Shown here one piece after another: positions 36,358-45,187 of a stretch of DNA of 64,000 nucleotides. The DNA lies in contig CAZLGW010000029.1 of the NCBI GenBank assembly GCA_964559125.1, positions 1-64,000 on the forward strand, read 5' to 3'. A program made the position numbers and the translations under genes. Positions within the stretch are counted from its first letter, which is position 1. The number at the start of each line of letters is the position of its first letter. The stretch is from Ravibacter sp964559125. GTDB taxonomy: Bacteria; Bacteroidota; Bacteroidia; Cytophagales; Spirosomataceae. Under the pieces are notes generated by a model. The model worked only from the letters and a program-made list of their open reading frames with translations. It did no database searches and was not told the DNA's origin.

Positions 36358-37149
36358 ATGACCGATCCGATTCCTAATCCTTTCAGCCTCCAAAACCGCA
36401 CGATATGGGTGATCGGTGGGGCCGGGTATCTCGGCCAGGCCGTCGTACTCCTGCTCCGGCAGTTGGACGCCCGGGTGTGCTGCGTTGATCTCCCCGGCCG
36501 CGCCGAAAAGTTTGTCCGCGATCACGGGCTCCACCAGGAAGTGCAGCCCGTTTCGCTGGATATACGGGACGATGCAAAGACAAAGGCCTTCGTAGAGGAA
36601 CAAATCCGGCAAAACGGTATCCCTGACGGGCTGGTCAACCTGACATTTGCTTCGACGGCGAAGAAACTGGAAGAACTGACCGGCGAAGATTTCGATGAAG
36701 TCAATCATGGCGGAATTACCGCTACATTTCTGCTGGCCCGGGAGGTCGGAACGGAAATGGCAAAAAATAAAAGCGGCAGTATTGTCCTGTTTTCAAGTAT
36801 GTACGGGTCAGTATCTCCTTATCCTGAAGTATACCGGGAACCTATGAACAAAAATCCGATCGAATACGGCGTCGGTAAAGCCGGCATCGTCCAGATGACC
36901 CGCTACCTGGCCGTTCACTGGGGAAGAGCAAACGTGCGCTGCAACTGCATTTCGCCCGGTCCTTTTCCCAATCCGGGCGTCGGGGCGGAACACCCTGAGT
37001 TTGTTCAGCGGTTATCAGAAAAATCGCCCATGGGACGTATCGGGCGACCGGAAGAAATCGCAGGGGCCGTTGCATTCCTTCTTTCGGATGCATCCTCCTA
37101 CCTGACAGGGCATAATCTGCCGGTAGACGGCGGATGGACCTGCTGGTAG
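36358..37149 (+). CDS. Short-chain dehydrogenase/reductase (1)
   Basis: A 263-residue NAD(P)-dependent oxidoreductase. The cofactor loop is GGAGYLG (20-26), the catalytic Ser is in LFSSMYGS, and Y170-x-x-x-K174 is intact (EYGVGKAG). The normal NNAG is replaced by VNLTFA. The region RCNCISPGPFPNPGV and DASSYLTGHNLPVDGGW resembles PtmA-type SDRs of nonulosonic-acid clusters. Gap to the previous gene 13 bases. Confidence 0.9.
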   Translation: MTDPIPNPFSLQNRTIWVIGGAGYLGQAVVLLLRQLDARVCCVDLPGRAEKFVRDHGLHQEVQPVSLDIRDDAKTKAFVEEQIRQNGIPDGLVNLTFASTAKKLEELTGEDFDEVNHGGITATFLLAREVGTEMAKNKSGSIVLFSSMYGSVSPYPEVYREPMNKNPIEYGVGKAGIVQMTRYLAVHWGRANVRCNCISPGPFPNPGVGAEHPEFVQRLSEKSPMGRIGRPEEIAGAVAFLLSDASSYLTGHNLPVDGGWTCW

Positions 37150-37179
37150 AAAAATAATTAAAACCCAATCCGGAACCCT

Positions 37180-38616
37180 ATGAGCATCTATTGTAAACCC
37201 GTCCTGAAAGCATGCATTTTTTTATTGGCCGGAACCGTTGCCTGGTCGCAAAAACAGGTCTCCCTCGGTGACAAAAGAGAGATCTTCGTCGACAACTATT
37301 TGCTCCAGGAAAAAAGAAACATAGAAATCAAGATGCATTCTCCCCGTTACGAGGGACCCGTTCTCACTCTTGATCATCCCTGGGAGGGAGATTTCAGCCT
37401 GTACACCACCATCCTGAAAGACGGCAGCCTGTACCGGGCCTACTACAGGGGCATACGGACAGCAGGCGAGGACGGCAATGAGAACGAAACGACTTGCTAT
37501 GCCGAATCGTCCGACGGAATCACCTGGAAAAAACCCGACCTGGGGCTTTACAAGATCAACGGTTCCTATCATAACAACATCATCCTGGCCAATGCAAGAC
37601 CGGCGACCCACAACTTCTGCCCTTTCATCGACACAAACCCCGACCGGGCGCTCAGGCAACGATATAAGGCCGTTGGCGGCACCTCGGATACGGGATTGAT
37701 CGCGTACGTGTCGGAGGACGGGATACACTGGGCTAAGCTGCAGGAGGAGCCGCTTAAGATCAAAGGAAGATTCGATTCTCAAAACGTGATCTTCTGGTCG
37801 GAAACGGAGGAGTTGTACGTATGCTATTTCCGCACCTTAAATAATAAAATCAGGTCGGTAAGCCGGGCCACTTCCAAAGATTTCCTGACCTGGAGCGAGC
37901 CTGTCGCAATGGAATTTGGCGATACTCCCCTGGAACATCTGTATATCCAGCAGACCAGTCCGTATTTCAGGGCTCCTCATATTTATGTAGCGACTGCTGC
38001 CAGGTTTATGGAGCGCCGGCAGGCCATAACACATGAACAGGCTAAAACAATTGATGTAGATCCCAGTTATTATCGCGATTGTTCGGATGCGGTCCTCCTG
38101 ACATCGCGGGGAGGCAAGGTATATGACAGAACTTTTATGGAATCTTTTATCAGACCGCGCAGCGGACTGGAAAACTGGGTTTCAAGAACAAACTTCCCGG
38201 CTTTAAATGTGGTGCAGACCGGACCGGAAGAGATGTCGGTGTATGTGAATGAGCACTATGCACAACCCTCCGCACATCTTTCCAGGTATTCCATGCGGCT
38301 TGACGGCTTCACCTCGTTACATGCGGGCTACGCAGAAGGAGAGGCGTTGACCAAACCCTTTTCCTTTTCCGGGAAAGAACTGGAAATTAATTTTGCCACT
38401 TCCGCCGCAGGCGGGATCCGGATTGAAATACAGGATATGAAGGGGAATGCCGTTCCGGGTTTCACCGCACAGGATTCGCAGATCATGATCGGCAACGAGA
38501 TAAAACGGGTTGTTTCCTGGAAGGAAAATAAAGATGTCAGTTCTCTTGCAGGCAAAACAGTACGCCTCAGAATCCTGATGAAAGACGCCGACCTGTATTC
38601 GCTTAAGTTTAATTGA
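37180..38616 (+). CDS. Secreted five-bladed beta-propeller glycosidase-like protein
   Basis: A 478-residue protein with a signal peptide (about 1-23). The opening KREIFVDNYLLQEKRNIEIKM and blades such as SLYRAYYRG, YAESSDGITWKKP and YVSEDGIHWAKL resemble glycoside hydrolase families with the five-bladed fold (GH32/GH43/GH117-like), but I could not assign a family or the catalytic acids. The last 90 residues form a beta-sandwich-like tail. Likely periplasmic or surface. Confidence 0.7.
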   Translation: MSIYCKPVLKACIFLLAGTVAWSQKQVSLGDKREIFVDNYLLQEKRNIEIKMHSPRYEGPVLTLDHPWEGDFSLYTTILKDGSLYRAYYRGIRTAGEDGNENETTCYAESSDGITWKKPDLGLYKINGSYHNNIILANARPATHNFCPFIDTNPDRALRQRYKAVGGTSDTGLIAYVSEDGIHWAKLQEEPLKIKGRFDSQNVIFWSETEELYVCYFRTLNNKIRSVSRATSKDFLTWSEPVAMEFGDTPLEHLYIQQTSPYFRAPHIYVATAARFMERRQAITHEQAKTIDVDPSYYRDCSDAVLLTSRGGKVYDRTFMESFIRPRSGLENWVSRTNFPALNVVQTGPEEMSVYVNEHYAQPSAHLSRYSMRLDGFTSLHAGYAEGEALTKPFSFSGKELEINFATSAAGGIRIEIQDMKGNAVPGFTAQDSQIMIGNEIKRVVSWKENKDVSSLAGKTVRLRILMKDADLYSLKFN

Positions 38617-38648
38617 ATTTTTATCAGGAAACAGATTGCCCATTACTT

Positions 38649-39914
38649 ATGACCGAACTAAACCCTGCTACCGAAAAAACAAAAAAATCCCTGTACCCCT
38701 GGCTGGTGGTGGCCATGCTCTGCGTGGTAGGATGCCTCAACTACCTCGACCGCATGATGATCACCACCATGCGGTCGTCTATCGTCGACGCCATTCCGAT
38801 GACCGACGCGCAGTTCGGCCTTCTTACTTCAGTGTTCCTGTGGGTCTACGGGCTACTGAGCCCGGTAGCCGGCTTCCTTGCCGACAGGTTCAATCGGAGC
38901 AGGGTAATCCTGGTCAGCCTTTTTGTCTGGTCGCTGGTCACCTGGCTGACCTCCTATGCGACTACGTTCGAGCAACTGCTGGCGACCCGGGCACTGATGG
39001 GTATCAGCGAAGCCTGCTACATCCCGGCGGCGCTGGCGCTGATCATGGACTACCACCGCGGTTCTACCCGCTCACTGGCCAACAGCGTTCATATGGCAGG
39101 CATTATGATCGGTCAGAGCCTGGGTTTTATCGGCGGTTGGCTCGCCGAGAGTCACAGCTGGAACTACGCGTTCAGTATTTTCGGGATTATCGGTATTGTC
39201 TATTCCCTGCTGCTGCTGTCGTCACTGAAGGATCCGCAGAAAACGGTTCAGACCGGACCGGTTTCGCCGGCGCCTGAAAACCGCGTCCGCTTCACCGACG
39301 GCATAGCACATCTTTTCGGCAACCGCAATTTCCTGCTGGCAACCGCCTGCTGGAGCATACTTGGCATCGTCGGCTGGATTATTGTCGGCTGGCTTCCTAC
39401 CTACTACAAAGAGAATTTTCAGCTCTCGCAGACCATGGCCGGGGTATATGCCACCGGGTATTTCCATACCGCTGCCCTGGTGGGTGTACTCACCGGTGGG
39501 ATCCTGGCCGACAGATGGAGTAAAACCAACCCGAGGGGAAGGATCTTATTACCTATCGTGGGACTGTGCATCGCCGCGCCGGCTATCTATATTGCCAGCA
39601 CTACTTCTGTACTGGCCGTAGCAGTCGTCTGCTTTATGCTGTTCGCCTTTACCAGGATCTTCACCGACGGGAATATGATGCCCATTTTATGCCTCATCGC
39701 CGATCCCAGGTACAGGGCCACCGGCTACGGAGTTCTGAACATGTTCAGCTGCATCATCGGCGGGATAGGGCTTTACGCGGGAGGAGCGCTGCGCGACGCC
39801 CAGGTCAACCTGAGCCTGCTGTTCCAGTTCGGCGCCATTCTGCTGGTTGCCTGCATACTGGCGCTCTACTTCATCCGGCCCGTCTACGACGAAAACGGCA
39901 ACCGCCTGAAATAG
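38649..39914 (+). CDS. MFS transporter (ACS-like family)
   Basis: A 421-residue inner-membrane protein with about 12 hydrophobic segments. Start set at ATG 38649 (MTELNPATEKTKK); an upstream TTG at 38613 would start at the previous stop. The loop 2-3 motif GFLADRFNRSR and the region LDRMMITTM near TM1 resemble anion:cation symporters for sugar acids such as hexuronates and sialic acid. It would take the released unit from the periplasm into the cytoplasm. Confidence 0.9.
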   Translation: MTELNPATEKTKKSLYPWLVVAMLCVVGCLNYLDRMMITTMRSSIVDAIPMTDAQFGLLTSVFLWVYGLLSPVAGFLADRFNRSRVILVSLFVWSLVTWLTSYATTFEQLLATRALMGISEACYIPAALALIMDYHRGSTRSLANSVHMAGIMIGQSLGFIGGWLAESHSWNYAFSIFGIIGIVYSLLLLSSLKDPQKTVQTGPVSPAPENRVRFTDGIAHLFGNRNFLLATACWSILGIVGWIIVGWLPTYYKENFQLSQTMAGVYATGYFHTAALVGVLTGGILADRWSKTNPRGRILLPIVGLCIAAPAIYIASTTSVLAVAVVCFMLFAFTRIFTDGNMMPILCLIADPRYRATGYGVLNMFSCIIGGIGLYAGGALRDAQVNLSLLFQFGAILLVACILALYFIRPVYDENGNRLK

Positions 39915-39963
39915 CGCAACCCGTCAACTAAAAAACAACAACCCTTACACTTACCACAAAAAA

Positions 39964-40914
39964 ATGCTTTCAAAAACCCCGAACCTGTCGGCTGTTATCT
40001 TATCCGCAGGCGCTCTGGCGGCTTGTGCCGGCCATAACGGTGAAAATCACGCCCAAATCAAAGAACGCTCCGTCGGAATACTCCGGGAAGTGCTCGCAAC
40101 GCAGTCCGAATGGGTCAAAGTACATGCCGCCGAATTCCTGCTCTGGGCCGGGTACCCCGATGGCGTTACCGAAGCCTATGAGGCTGAAGAAAAGGAATAC
40201 AGCGACAAACCCCAGTACCGGATCGGTATATGGCGGGTGCTGGCGCAGGCTGCCCCGTCGCCGGATGTCAAAAAAATCTATACCGACAAAATCCTAAGCG
40301 CATTTCTTGATACCGCCGGTACAGATCGCATCCATGCCGCCGAAACCCTGGCCAAGCTTGAAATATCGCCTGTTAACGACAACGAGGAAATTACCAGGGA
40401 AGCGTTGCTGAGCCCGGTTCTACCCCTGGCGCTGTATACGCAATGGAGCGTGGCCTATACTTCCGCCGACTCTATGGCATCTGCCCGGTCGGCTCTTCTA
40501 CGGCTGATAAAAGGCGACGAACCGCAAAGACGCACGTCCGCCTTCAGCCTGAGAAAGCTGGGAGGGCTTACCGCAGACGAATGGAAAGCGCTGGCAACGG
40601 CCGGGCTGGAGGAGCCCGCGTCTTCCACCGCCAGGGTATACCTTCTAAGCTCAGCCCTGGTAACGGCGCCGGCCGATCTACCTGCCGGCGATCTTTTTCA
40701 GCGTGTGCGCGACGGACTTCTGCCATACACCAAAGCGCCCGGTAAAGGCGACCGGATGGAAATGTGCATGGCCCTTTCGGAGAGGGGCTTGGAGGAAGAT
40801 ATTCCGCTGCTACTGTCGCTACTGGAAAACGAAAACCCGCTTGGAAAAGAAGCGGACGATGCTGATGTGCGCGCTGCCGCGGCCTACGCTTTATTGAAAA
40901 TACTTGAGAAATGA
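39964..40914 (+). CDS. Lipoprotein with HEAT-like repeats, unknown function
   Basis: A 316-residue protein; the lipobox LAAC21 marks a lipoprotein. The rest is alpha-helical with HEAT-like repeats (HAAEFLLWAGYPDGVTEAY, RIHAAETLAKLEIS, RAAAAYALLKILEK). Role unknown; possibly a scaffold or binding protein. Its stop overlaps the next start by 4 bases (ATGA at 40911), which couples translation with the amidohydrolase-aminotransferase fusion. Confidence 0.75.
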   Translation: MLSKTPNLSAVILSAGALAACAGHNGENHAQIKERSVGILREVLATQSEWVKVHAAEFLLWAGYPDGVTEAYEAEEKEYSDKPQYRIGIWRVLAQAAPSPDVKKIYTDKILSAFLDTAGTDRIHAAETLAKLEISPVNDNEEITREALLSPVLPLALYTQWSVAYTSADSMASARSALLRLIKGDEPQRRTSAFSLRKLGGLTADEWKALATAGLEEPASSTARVYLLSSALVTAPADLPAGDLFQRVRDGLLPYTKAPGKGDRMEMCMALSERGLEEDIPLLLSLLENENPLGKEADDADVRAAAAYALLKILEK

Positions 40915-43244
40915 AATACACCCATTCGCTGACCGGCAATGACGAGGCGCTTATTGACCGCTATCTGAAGGGGTTCATCCCGGACGAGGTTTACGATATC
41001 CATGCACATCCCTATCAGGCTGCCCATTTTGCACCGGGTGCATGGAAGTTCCTGGAAGGGGAAGACTGGCTGGGCTGTGCAGCACATGTGGCCGCATTGA
41101 AAAAATATATGTCCGCGACCACTATTCATGGCCTCTATTTCGGTTTGCCTCACCAGACCGGCAACCGCGAGGCGATGAATACCTGGGTTGCCTCCCAGGT
41201 CCGGGAGCACGGTACTGCGCTGAGCAGGGCGCTACGGGTCACGGCCCCTCAGGATGATCCTGAAACAGTGGCGGCAGAGCTTCGTAGCAGAACATTCATC
41301 GGGTTAAAGGTATATCACTGCTATGCAGACCGACCGGATACGATGAACGCCGGCGTGACCGAGTATATCCCTGAATGGATGTGGGAAATACTCCACGAGG
41401 TAAAGGGAATACTGTTGCTCCACATCGTACGGGACGGCGCTATGGACGACCCCGGTAACCAGGAGGAGATCAGACGGCTTTGTCTTCAATACCCCGGGGT
41501 CCGCCTGATCCTGGCGCACGTAGCGCGCAGCTTCAACTACCGCAACGCACGCAGCGGGCTCTATACGGTTGCCGACCTCGACAATGTTGTGATCGACACT
41601 TCTGCGATAACTGAGTCGGAATCTTTTGCCGCTGCTATTAAAATCCTGGGGCCGAAACGCATTTTATGGGGTTCCGATTTCCCGGTGAGCGAAATGAGAG
41701 GTCGCTGTGTGACTACGGCTTCGCATTTTTACTGGCTTCATCCGGAAGTGCTCAGGCCCGACTATCGTCCTCCTACCACCAGCCAAATGACACTCGTGGG
41801 TTTAGAATCCCTCATCACCCTGAGGGAAGCCTGTGAGGATGCCGGGTTGAACAGGGAAGATATTGACGGTATTTTCCGGGAAAATGCACTCCGGTTCCTG
41901 GCGCCGCACCTCCCGGTCGGGGCCGTGGAAGCGCCCGAGAGCGGCAGCCGGTTGTGGCAACGCGCGCGCCAGACGATCTCAGGCGGGACAGGTCTGCTTT
42001 CCAAACGCGCAGAAATGTTCGACGCACAGCATTGGCCTGCCTATTTTTCACGCGCCGCCGGATGCGAGGTCTGGGACCTGGCCGGGAAACGCTATGTGGA
42101 TTTTGCCGGGGGAATAGGCGCGGTACTGTTGGGCTACGCCGATCCCGAAGTAAATGCCGCCGTATACCGGCGTCTGCATCAGGGTACTTATTGCTCGCTG
42201 GTTAATCCCCAGGAAACCGGGCTTGCCGAAAAGCTGCTGGCTTTACATCCGTGGGCGGGGAAGGTGCGCTATGCGCGGGGAGGCGGGGAAGCGATGGCAG
42301 TTGCCGTACGGATTGCGCGGGCGGCCACGGGCCGGAGTGGAGTGGCCTTCTGCGGATACCACGGCTGGCACGACTGGTACCTGGCTGCCAACCTGGGCGA
42401 AAGCAATGCGCTCGACGGGCACCTGCTCCCCGGGCTGGCCCCGAAAGGCGTGCCGCGGGAATTGACGGGAACCTCCGTACCCTTTTTCTACAACGACTTC
42501 GATTCATTTGAAAACGCGCTGCAAAAGCTGGAAGGGAACCTGGCCGCTGTGGTGATGGAGCCTATGCGCTCGCAGGAGCCGGCCGGTCAATTCCTGGAAA
42601 AAGTAGCCGCGCGTTGCAGGGAAAGCGGCGGAGTACTCGTGATCGATGAAATTACCAGTGGGTTCCGGTACGGTTTCCCCGGGGCTTCGGCCCGGTATGG
42701 CCTGGAACCCGATATCGCGGTATATGCGAAAGCCATCAGCAACGGGATCCCGTTTGCAGCGGTGATCGGTCGTGAGGCGGTCATGCAGGAAGCAGCGGAC
42801 TGCTTTATATCTTCCAGCTACTGGACCGACGGGATGGGCCCGGCCGCAGCGCTGGCCGTACTGGAAAAAATGCAGCGGCTCGACGTGTTCGGATCAGTCT
42901 GGCAGAAAGGTGTCAGCTTCCGGGAACGTCTGAGGGAAACAGCGGCCCGCTATCCCGGCTGCGCGATAAGGATCGACGGGATGCCTCCCACGCCCCTCCT
43001 GACCTTCGGGCCGGAAAGCGGCGGAGCGGCAGCGAAGACATTCTATATCCGTAAAATGTGTGAGAAAGGTTTCCTGGTCTCCTCGGCCTTTTACCTGATG
43101 CTGGCCCACCGGCAAAAGCATATAGACGCCTTTTTCGAGGCGCTGGAATCTACGCTGCACGAACTGGAACAGGTTATTGCATCGGGCCTGTTGTCAGGTG
43201 ATGGAATTTCCGGCAGTCAATTCGGGTTCAGAAGGCTAGTCTGA
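40911..43244 (+). CDS. Amidohydrolase - class III aminotransferase fusion
   Basis: A 777-residue cytoplasmic protein with two complete enzymes in one frame. Residues 1-335 are an amidohydrolase_2-type TIM barrel: H31-x-H33, H171 (LLHIVRD), H203 (LAHVAR) and D256 (WGSDFP). Residues 345-770 are a PLP-dependent class III aminotransferase like glutamate-1-semialdehyde aminomutase: GGTGLLSKRAEMF, YHGWHDWY, D579 in VIDEITSGFR and the PLP lysine K607 in YAKAISNG. No stop or frame change at the join. The pair could hydrolyse an amide or lactone-like compound and move an amino group in a sugar-derived substrate. The class III domain and nearby SDRs resemble nonulosonate gene sets. Substrate unknown. 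Confidence 0.88.
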   Translation: MKYTHSLTGNDEALIDRYLKGFIPDEVYDIHAHPYQAAHFAPGAWKFLEGEDWLGCAAHVAALKKYMSATTIHGLYFGLPHQTGNREAMNTWVASQVREHGTALSRALRVTAPQDDPETVAAELRSRTFIGLKVYHCYADRPDTMNAGVTEYIPEWMWEILHEVKGILLLHIVRDGAMDDPGNQEEIRRLCLQYPGVRLILAHVARSFNYRNARSGLYTVADLDNVVIDTSAITESESFAAAIKILGPKRILWGSDFPVSEMRGRCVTTASHFYWLHPEVLRPDYRPPTTSQMTLVGLESLITLREACEDAGLNREDIDGIFRENALRFLAPHLPVGAVEAPESGSRLWQRARQTISGGTGLLSKRAEMFDAQHWPAYFSRAAGCEVWDLAGKRYVDFAGGIGAVLLGYADPEVNAAVYRRLHQGTYCSLVNPQETGLAEKLLALHPWAGKVRYARGGGEAMAVAVRIARAATGRSGVAFCGYHGWHDWYLAANLGESNALDGHLLPGLAPKGVPRELTGTSVPFFYNDFDSFENALQKLEGNLAAVVMEPMRSQEPAGQFLEKVAARCRESGGVLVIDEITSGFRYGFPGASARYGLEPDIAVYAKAISNGIPFAAVIGREAVMQEAADCFISSSYWTDGMGPAAALAVLEKMQRLDVFGSVWQKGVSFRERLRETAARYPGCAIRIDGMPPTPLLTFGPESGGAAAKTFYIRKMCEKGFLVSSAFYLMLAHRQKHIDAFFEALESTLHELEQVIASGLLSGDGISGSQFGFRRLV

Positions 43245-43306
43245 AAGTAGGAGCCTTGTGAAGAAGAGAAGTGAAAAATAGTATTACTATTTAAGATAAA
43301 AAGAAA

Positions 43307-43336
43307 AGAAGCCTTTTGCTTCTATGACTACTTTTG
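43307..43336 (+). promoter_or_regulatory. Small hairpin and -7 box upstream of aldolase 1
   Basis: AGAAGC (43307-43312) pairs with GCTTCT (43318-43323); TACTTTTG (43329-43336) fits TAnnTTTG. They lie in the 131-base gap, the widest in the run 31102-45967, and may give a second promoter for the aldolase and following genes. A -33 box at the right distance was not found. Confidence 0.35.
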
Positions 43337-43375
43337 ATCTGAATTCCACCTTTTAAACAATCAATTCCATTGAAA

Positions 43376-44185
43376 ATGCGAGAAAGCCGGGTACTGCGCA
43401 AGCTCAGGGCCGGCGAAACTGTAAGTTGCCTTAAAATCAACCTGTCTGATCCGCGGGTGGCCGAGATCGCCGCGCTGTCGGGGTTTGACTGTATCTGGAC
43501 CGACCAGGAACACATCGGGCAGGATTGGTCGATACTGGCCGCCAACGTCTGGGCGACCAAATCGCACGATGCCGACCTCCTTGTCCGCGTAGCCCGCGGA
43601 AGCTACAGCGACTACATCCGTCCGCTGGAGCTGGATGCCACCGGGATCATGGTACCGCACGTGATGAGCCTCAACGACGCCCGGAAAGTAGTCGATACGG
43701 TGCGCTTTCATCCGTTGGGCCGCCGACCCATTGACGGAGGCAATACGGACGGGGCCTATACGGCAATTGATTTCAACGACTACCTGGTCCAGGCAAACGA
43801 GCAGCGCTTCGTCATCCTGCAGATCGAAGATCCCGAACCGCTGGAAGAGCTGGACGCAATTGCCGCCCTTCCCGGATATGATATGCTGTTTTTCGGGCCG
43901 GGTGACTTCAGCCAGGGAATCGGCGCCCCCGGCGAATGGAACCACCCCAAACTGACAGAAACCCGTAGAAAAGTGGCGGAAGCAGCATTAAAACATGGCA
44001 AATTTGCCGGAACCGTCGGGGGACCAGGCAACCTGAAAGAGCTTGTCGGCATGGGGTACCGGTTTGTAAGTATAGGCGCTGATGTCGTAGGACTCAAAAA
44101 CTACTGCCTCGACCTCGCAAGCGCTTTTGAAGATACCCGGCAGGGTTCTGCCGGTTCGTCATACCTGGAAAATCAAACAGTATAG
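43376..44185 (+). CDS. HpcH/HpaI-family aldolase (1)
   Basis: A 269-residue class II aldolase-type protein of the HpcH/HpaI family (2-keto-3-deoxy acid aldolases). Start set at ATG 43376 (MRESRVLRKLRAGE), matching the paralogue at 59990; an in-frame TTG 6 bases earlier is less likely. Conserved segments are TDQEHIG, ATGIMVPHVMS, LQIEDPEPLEELDAIA and DMLFFGPGDFSQG. It would cleave a 2-keto-3-deoxy sugar acid to pyruvate and an aldehyde. Next gene 17 bases downstream. Confidence 0.9.
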   Translation: MRESRVLRKLRAGETVSCLKINLSDPRVAEIAALSGFDCIWTDQEHIGQDWSILAANVWATKSHDADLLVRVARGSYSDYIRPLELDATGIMVPHVMSLNDARKVVDTVRFHPLGRRPIDGGNTDGAYTAIDFNDYLVQANEQRFVILQIEDPEPLEELDAIAALPGYDMLFFGPGDFSQGIGAPGEWNHPKLTETRRKVAEAALKHGKFAGTVGGPGNLKELVGMGYRFVSIGADVVGLKNYCLDLASAFEDTRQGSAGSSYLENQTV

Positions 44186-44202
44186 CCGAACGAAAAAAGA
44201 AT

Positions 44203-45120
44203 ATGATCAAGATCGGTATCATCGGTATGAGCCCGGGGAACGCCCATCCCTACTCCTGGTCCGCGATTATCAACGGCCGCTTCGACGGAGCGGAAATCTC
44301 CGGGATCGGGTATCCCGCCGTGGCGGCTTACCTGGAGGCTAACCGGGACACACTCGGGCTTCCCACCGCCCGTGTTACCCACGTATGGACGCAGGACCGC
44401 TCCATTTCGGAAAGCATTGCACGTGCAGCAGGCATAGAAAACATAACCGACACGCTGGAAGAGATGGTCGGTGAGGTCGACGCCGTCCTGCTGGCCCGCG
44501 ACGACCCTGAAAATCACCGGGAAATGGCCGCGCCGTTTCTCAGTGCGGGAGTTCCGCTCTTTATCGACAAGCCGCTGTGCTATTCGAAGGAAGACCTGGA
44601 ATGGTTTACCGGCCAGCACGAGGCAGGCCGCTTCCTGATGTCGTGCTCCTCTATGCGGTATGCCAACGAAGGTCGCATCCTGAAGCAGGACCTGGCGTCG
44701 CTGGGTAGGCTGGAATTGGTAACCGCCGTCGGGAAAAAGGATTGGAAAAAGTACGGCATCCACCTGCTGGAAGGTATATTCAGTATTCTGGGAGCCACAA
44801 AGCCGGTTTCTGTCCGGCACACAGGTGAGCTGGAAAGGGAGGTTGTCCATATCCGTTTGCAGGACGGCCCCGATATCACCCTGCACCTTTTCCAGGACAT
44901 CACCGGGACATTCCAGCTATCGTTTTTCGGACAAAACGGCTGGAGGCTGGTCGATATAAGAAATTCATACTCCATGTTCCGTGACAACCTGGTAGAATTC
45001 ATACGCTCTGTAGAGGAAGGAAGCCCGAGAATCGATTTCTCCGAAACAGCAACCCTCATGCAGGTAATCATAGCCGCAAACGAAAGCCGCCAGGCCGGCG
45101 GTAGCCCGGTACTATTATAA
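44203..45120 (+). CDS. Gfo/Idh/MocA-family oxidoreductase
   Basis: A 305-residue NAD(P)-dependent dehydrogenase-like protein. The N-terminal Rossmann start is IKIGIIGMSPGNAHPYSW and the usual EKP motif reads DKP (VPLFIDKPLCYS). Shorter than many family members (about 340-380). It should oxidise or reduce a sugar or inositol-type substrate. It lies directly after an HpcH aldolase and before an SDR with an altered active site. Confidence 0.85.
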   Translation: MIKIGIIGMSPGNAHPYSWSAIINGRFDGAEISGIGYPAVAAYLEANRDTLGLPTARVTHVWTQDRSISESIARAAGIENITDTLEEMVGEVDAVLLARDDPENHREMAAPFLSAGVPLFIDKPLCYSKEDLEWFTGQHEAGRFLMSCSSMRYANEGRILKQDLASLGRLELVTAVGKKDWKKYGIHLLEGIFSILGATKPVSVRHTGELEREVVHIRLQDGPDITLHLFQDITGTFQLSFFGQNGWRLVDIRNSYSMFRDNLVEFIRSVEEGSPRIDFSETATLMQVIIAANESRQAGGSPVLL

Positions 45121-45125
45121 CCCAA

Positions 45126-45167
45126 GCCCTGAAAGGGCGCCATACCCTAACCCGGCCCCGAAGGGGC
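45126..45167. repeat. Two tandem GAA-loop hairpins
   Basis: GCCCT-GAA-AGGGC (45126-45138) and GCCCC-GAA-GGGGC (45155-45167) are two copies of one unit at a 29-base step, each followed by CATACC or CATCATACC. Both fold as tight hairpins. They lie just after the Gfo/Idh stop. This is a repeat of the kind common between Bacteroidota genes and may stabilise or end RNA. Confidence 0.7.
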
Positions 45168-45187
45168 ATCATACCATATCCTATATA

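Noticed and set aside
35427..36401. Long minus-strand frame of 324 codons opposite the aldolase gene
   Set aside because: It lies wholly opposite a gene with clear family motifs and its own translation shows no recognisable domain; it is a by-product of codon composition.
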